DNA of 64,000 bases from Scytalidium lignicola. Its lineage: Eukaryota; Ascomycota; Leotiomycetes. The notes beneath the pieces are model-generated. The model was not told where the DNA came from. It saw only the letters and a list, made by a program, of their open reading frames with translations, and ran no database searches. Below are positions 60,032 to 64,000 of the stretch, piece by piece (position 1 is the first letter of the stretch; each line of letters opens with the position of its first letter). The translations under genes were made by a program, and so were the position numbers. The stretch covers positions 1 through 64,000 of the forward strand of contig NCSJ02000169.1 of assembly GCA_002812745.2 (NCBI GenBank). Direction: 5' to 3'.

Positions 60032-62895
60032 TTATGGCGGTACTGCTCCATCATCATCATTCCTGAGGCCGCTGTATTCAGTTCCTTGATTTGCGGTGCT
60101 CAATCTCGCACATAGACCAAGTAAGACCACCGTCTCCGTTGCAGCATAGTGATTTAGGGCATCAAGCAGTATCTGCAGGTGACGGCTGAAGTTGAATTCA
60201 TACTTCTTTATAATGTCGTACATCTTCTCAAGTCGTGCCTCATCAACAGTTGATGTGGATTTGGGGGCATTTGGATCTCCCTGCCGCTGATTTTGTCAGT
60301 CTGGATCGTTTGGATAGTTGCATCTTCATACTCACCAGTCTTTCTGCGCCAGCAAGATCCGGATCACATTTCTCTAGCTCTCTCGACAGCCACCCTGTAT
60401 ATGTCGCAAACATTGTACAGGTTTGCATTAGCTTAGAGTGGATCTGCTCAAACATGTTAATTTCGAAAGCTACTAGAAGGAAAAAAGATCACATACCCTT
60501 AGCAGCCTGCTGTTAGTAAGCATACATTCTTTGAGGCACGTATCAAGGAAGTCAACATGATCTTGCATGAGTTCATCAACGGTTCGCACCGCAGACGTCG
60601 TACTTTCTTTATTTTCTTCTTTTGAATTCAGCCTTGCCATCAAACCTTGCCAATTTGGTTCTATCACTTCTGCAGTACAAAAGTAGAGCAGTTGCTGCAC
60701 GAAGACCAGCATTCGAGCGCGCAAGGTAAACACTCGTCGTTTCCACATCTCTAGGCCTCGATTTGAGCTTTTATGTGACCAGCTAGCAGCCCTATTGTGA
60801 GTCTGCCAGCACGACACAAGTTGCTGTTCCAAGTACCGTAGTGATAGGAGATATCGAAACAAAGCTTGGTATCTCCATACTGTTTTTCGACTGATGACAA
60901 GCGATACTGGAAAAGGAACTGAATAGTCAAGTTGAAGAGAGGTGAATCCAACAGCATTTTTATCGCTCTCATTAAGAGGTTGGGATGCTGGCGTTTGAAG
61001 CGTCTCTCCTTGTTCAATACCAGAAATATTCACAACCCTTGTTAATGAATTTGTGAGGCTAATCTCATTCATTTCCACTTTGATGTCCTCCTTGAATGGA
61101 TCCTGAGCAGCCACGCTACCTGGCTGCCGCAAAACAAGATCTAGCAATGATTGAAGTTTGTTAGTATTGACAGCTTTGACTGGCTTACGCAATTCAGAAG
61201 CTCCTAACTCGAGAAAGTATGAGAAAAAGTCAGAGCGGTCCAGGAAGAAATAGTGTTTGAGTGACCGCAGTCTGGCAGGAAGTGCATGTGTCGTCAGTAA
61301 TAACGTTAAAAGAGAGTTATTTGCATGAGCATATGCACCATTGACATTATCCAGAAACCTGCTGTCGTCAAAAGATCGAGGAACATCCTTAACAGCTTTG
61401 CTAACATCAACACCACCACATTCTCGAACGACATTGAGGTATTTTCCAGCTAATAACACTTTATCTTTAACTCCTTCCAGTTGTGGAGGTACGTCATTGT
61501 CTCGTATTGTATACCGTCTTTCCCAATACTCGTCAGTATAATCTTCCTCAAGCCTCTCTCGTTTAATACTCTTCTGTTCCTTGACAAGAAATTCCGAATG
61601 AGGATCTTTGATACTGCCATGATGTAACCATTCATTCAACATCACCATATAAGGACGGCTAGCATCCCGTAAAAGGGATGTAAGAAGGGAGCGAGCGGCT
61701 GGGTCGCCTGACATTGACCCTAACCTCTGAGTAATTAATCCCAACACACTTCCTCCTTTACAAATTTTCTTCCCAGGTATACTGCCAGGCCCAAGATCAC
61801 CGTGTTCTCTTAAATTTTCTAACATATTCTCGATGTCATCGAAATCACCTTCTGAATCATCAAGGTCTTCTTCCAGAAGTGAGTTCCGTTTTAAGATCTC
61901 GTGAGCCAATGAATAGAGTTGGAGCATCATATGACTGGTCGGAAGGGTATGTAGATTTAGAAGATGTAGAGTAAAAGAAGGATTAGTGCGGAATTGTGTC
62001 TCTAGTTGAGCAACAAGGATAAGGTATTCTTGCAATAGTTTCCTAATAGCGGCACATAGAGCATGATTCACGGCTCCAAATTCTTCTCGACTCTGTACTT
62101 CAATAAATGCCTCAATAGCTCCGTAATGCGTTGCCATTCTGAGCACAGAAGTTGTGAGGTCCTGTAAACTCGGATCTAGCCCAGGAAGAATCCTAAATCC
62201 TGGTCCAGATAGGCGGTCTTTTTCTACATATGGATCGTAGTTTTTAGCAAACCGGATATACTGGCCTTCATATCCCATAAGCACCAGTAAAAGATCTTCT
62301 ATAATCACAGATTCCTGGCTCTCTGGGGACAGCTCATCTAGAGCTATGGGCTGTAGAGACGATGGCGCTTGTGAAGCAAGGGGAGGGATAGAGATACGAG
62401 AAGCAAGGGGTGCTGATGTATGTGGAATTAAGGATGCTTTAGGAGTCCATGGTACTGGCGAGGGGTATTGTTAGTATTCTAATATCGAAATCAAAATGAC
62501 TAAAATGACTAGAAAAACCTACATTGGGATTGTTCTGGTTTAATAGGTTTTGCTCGAGCATCTCCAGAATACCCCCTATTCAGGTCGGGTTGTTTTTGGC
62601 GCTCAGAATGTGGCATAGATGACGGAGGCCGCCGTTCAGGGCTCTTGGTGTGTGATGTGAGAGTTTCACGGGTGGTTATATGAACCCGTTCAGTTCGCCG
62701 CTCGTCTACCCCTCTATTCTGCGATTGTGGATTGGATACATTCCTTTTATGGAAAGAGTTGCTACTGGATATTTGAGGGGATTGTGTTCGCCGGGTTTCC
62801 TGTCTTTCACTTTTGTTTGTTCCTTGTCCGGAGGACGCGCGGGGTTTGGCCATGCCAGCGTACGTGGACGCTCGGGCGNTCGACGACGAAGACAT
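60032..62895 (-). CDS. SPC97: Gamma-tubulin complex component 2 (Spc97/Alp4)
   Basis: Complement of join 60032-60280, 60336-60443, 60497-62454, 62523-62895; 895 residues. Subunit of the gamma-tubulin small complex that nucleates microtubules at spindle pole bodies. N-terminal 150 residues are Ser/Arg/Gln-rich. GRIP1 blocks follow (VIIEDLLLVLMGYEGQYI, SREEFGAVNHALCAAIRKLL), then ASRPYMVMLNEWLHHGSIKD, EEDYTDEYWERRYTIRD, KYLNVVRECGG, and GRIP2 (LQLDYSVPFPVSLVISRKT, QDHVDFLDTCLKECMLTN). These match GCP2 rather than GCP3. The two small 3' exons encode IHSKLMQTCTMFATYTGWL and GDPNAPKSTSTVDEARLEKM; phases agree. ATG 62895 is the first true ATG; the frame extends upstream only from GTG. An unresolved base at 62879 affects the sixth codon. 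Confidence 0.9.
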
Positions 62896-63251
62896 TATTG
62901 TCACATTTGGACTTTCGTAAGGGCGCGCAAGACGTAATCCTAATATTAGAAGGAAATATACTGGAAGTCCAACCCCGAATACTAAGAAAATAGATTGGAG
63001 TTGATATTATTGTCTTTCGTTGGTATTGGTGGACGCGTTTCGCGCGGCAAGCTAAGGTGTGTTGGGTTTAGCTTGATCATAATCCTAGCACAAGCTTCCA
63101 CGTACCTGGAGCTTGCCTAAAGCTATGTATCAGCAATCAACGTCTTTTTACACCATATTATCTCTCCATATCCTAAGTGAAATTAACAATTACGATTCTT
63201 GAAAACTACAACTCTCATAACGGGTCTCTTGAATAGTAAGAAATTACAAAG
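62896..63251. promoter_or_regulatory. Divergent promoter, GCP2 and PUP2
   Basis: 356 bp between two start codons facing apart. It contains a perfect MluI box ACGCGT (63033-63038) followed directly by TTCGCGCGG. MluI boxes bind MBF and drive G1/S expression in fungi, which fits a spindle gene. No TATA box is clear on either side. Confidence 0.5.
63033..63038. promoter_or_regulatory. MluI cell-cycle box (ACGCGT)
   Basis: Palindromic ACGCGT about 138 bp from the GCP2 ATG and 214 bp from the PUP2 ATG, beside a CGCGCG run. Confidence 0.5.
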
Positions 63252-64000
63252 ATGTTTATTGCACGGTCAGAATATGGTATGTGTGTTTGAGCTCCAAGTT
63301 TGACCTCGAGCTAACAGGTAGTGGGACAGATCGAGGAATCAAGTATGTTCTTCTACTATATATCTAAAATGAATTTGAGCGTTTTGGTATTGATTGAAAA
63401 TGCTAACCTATGTGGTATAGTACATTCTCCCCAGAGGGCCGCCTATTCCAGGTTGAGTACTCCCTCGAGGCTATCAAACTAGGTTCAACTGCAATAGGAG
63501 TTGCTACAGGAGGTGGGGTTATACTAGGTGTCGAGAAGCGAGTTACTTCTACGCTCCTTGAAACATCCTCTGTTGAAAAGATCGTTGAGATCGACCGCCA
63601 CATTGGATGTGCTATGTCTGGACTCCAAGCAGATGCTCGATCTATGGTTGAACATGCTCGAGTAGAGTCGCAGAACCATTTCTTCCATTATAATGAACCA
63701 TTAAGAGTTGAGAGTTGCACACAAGCCATTTGTGATTTGGCGTTAAGGTTTGGAGAAGGTGCTGATGGTGAGGAGAGCATTATGAGCAGACCATTCGGAG
63801 TGGCACTTTTAATTGCAGGCTATGATGAGGACGGGCCACAATTATACCACGCTGAGCCTAGTGGTACGTTTTACAGATACGATGCAAAAGCTATTGGATC
63901 AGGATCGGAAGGTGCACAGGCGGAATTACAAAATGAGTTTCACAAAGTAATTGACCCCTGTTTTGGATCTAAGCCATTTTCCTGACATTTTCTCTAGTCC
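63252..64000 (+). CDS. PUP2: 20S proteasome subunit alpha-5 (Pup2), truncated by window end
   Basis: Join 63252-63276, 63330-63342, 63421-63946, 63998-beyond 64000; about 188 residues visible of some 245-250. Structural alpha-ring subunit of the 20S proteasome. [20 protein letters not shown] and [20 protein letters not shown] form the alpha-subunit signature; [20 protein letters not shown] and [17 protein letters not shown] are typical alpha-5 blocks. Exon 2 is a 13-nt micro-exon (DRGI plus parts of flanking codons), required to restore YDRGIN. Introns GTATGT, GTATGT and GTAATT, with acceptors GACAG, TATAG and TCTAG. The final intron (63947-63997) ends 3 bases before the window edge, where TCC continues the expected HKS reading. 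Incomplete only because of the window edge. Confidence 0.92.

Noticed and set aside
1..64000. tRNA, rRNA, CRISPR arrays, prokaryotic operons, viral or toxin genes
   Set aside because: No B-box-like tRNA pattern stood out by eye, and no regularly spaced repeats or phage/viral genes were seen; a covariance-model scan for tRNA and ncRNA would be decisive.

Overview
This window is nuclear DNA of a filamentous ascomycete (Pezizomycotina). The genes are split by short introns, mostly about 50-200 nt, with GT(A/G)-AG borders and CTAAC-like branch points. Several products are typical of filamentous fungi: the RGS regulator FlbA, a Zn(II)2Cys6 factor, a C2H2 factor with a fungal regulatory domain, and an Ole1-type desaturase fused to cytochrome b5. 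Protein wording looks closest to Leotiomycetes, but that placement is an inference. There are no operons, prokaryotic elements, viral genes or recognisable transposase genes.

Layout: flbA (+, 331-2991); CUE1 (-); NOT2 of CCR4-NOT (-, 8 exons); a Zn2Cys6 factor (-); a 5.4 kb gene-poor stretch; a MOSC-domain protein (-); SMC2 of condensin (-), which carries a one-base homopolymer frameshift and shares a 343-bp promoter with a hotdog thioesterase (+); OLE1 desaturase (-); a MITE-like inverted-repeat element at 30.4-30.65 kb; an unusual kinase-like protein with DIN in place of DFG (-); mitochondrial LON/PIM1 (-); BRO1 (-, with a GC-AG intron); mitochondrial DnaJ MDJ1 (-); SAP30 (-); a 4.3 kb gene-poor stretch rich in GTAC tracts; a C2H2 factor (+) with upstream ORFs; methylenetetrahydrofolate reductase MET13 (-); gamma-tubulin complex GCP2 (-), which shares a 356-bp MluI-box promoter with proteasome subunit alpha-5 PUP2 (+, cut by the window end).

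Most genes are unrelated housekeeping functions: chromosome structure (SMC2, GCP2, SAP30), mRNA turnover (NOT2), protein quality control (CUE1, LON, MDJ1, PUP2), endosomal sorting (BRO1), lipid metabolism (OLE1, thioesterase) and one-carbon metabolism (MET13). LON and MDJ1 both serve mitochondrial proteostasis, and CUE1 and PUP2 both serve ubiquitin-proteasome degradation, but nothing in the arrangement suggests a biosynthetic cluster. All exon chains below were joined by hand so that phases match and conserved protein blocks continue across each junction.

The assembly has 23 single N bases. All but the one at 62879 lie beside homopolymer runs, so run-length errors should be expected. I found no clear novel system. 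The most useful leads are the MITE-like element, the GC-AG intron, the 13-nt micro-exon, the possible alternative first exon of NOT2, and the two divergent cell-cycle-type promoters.
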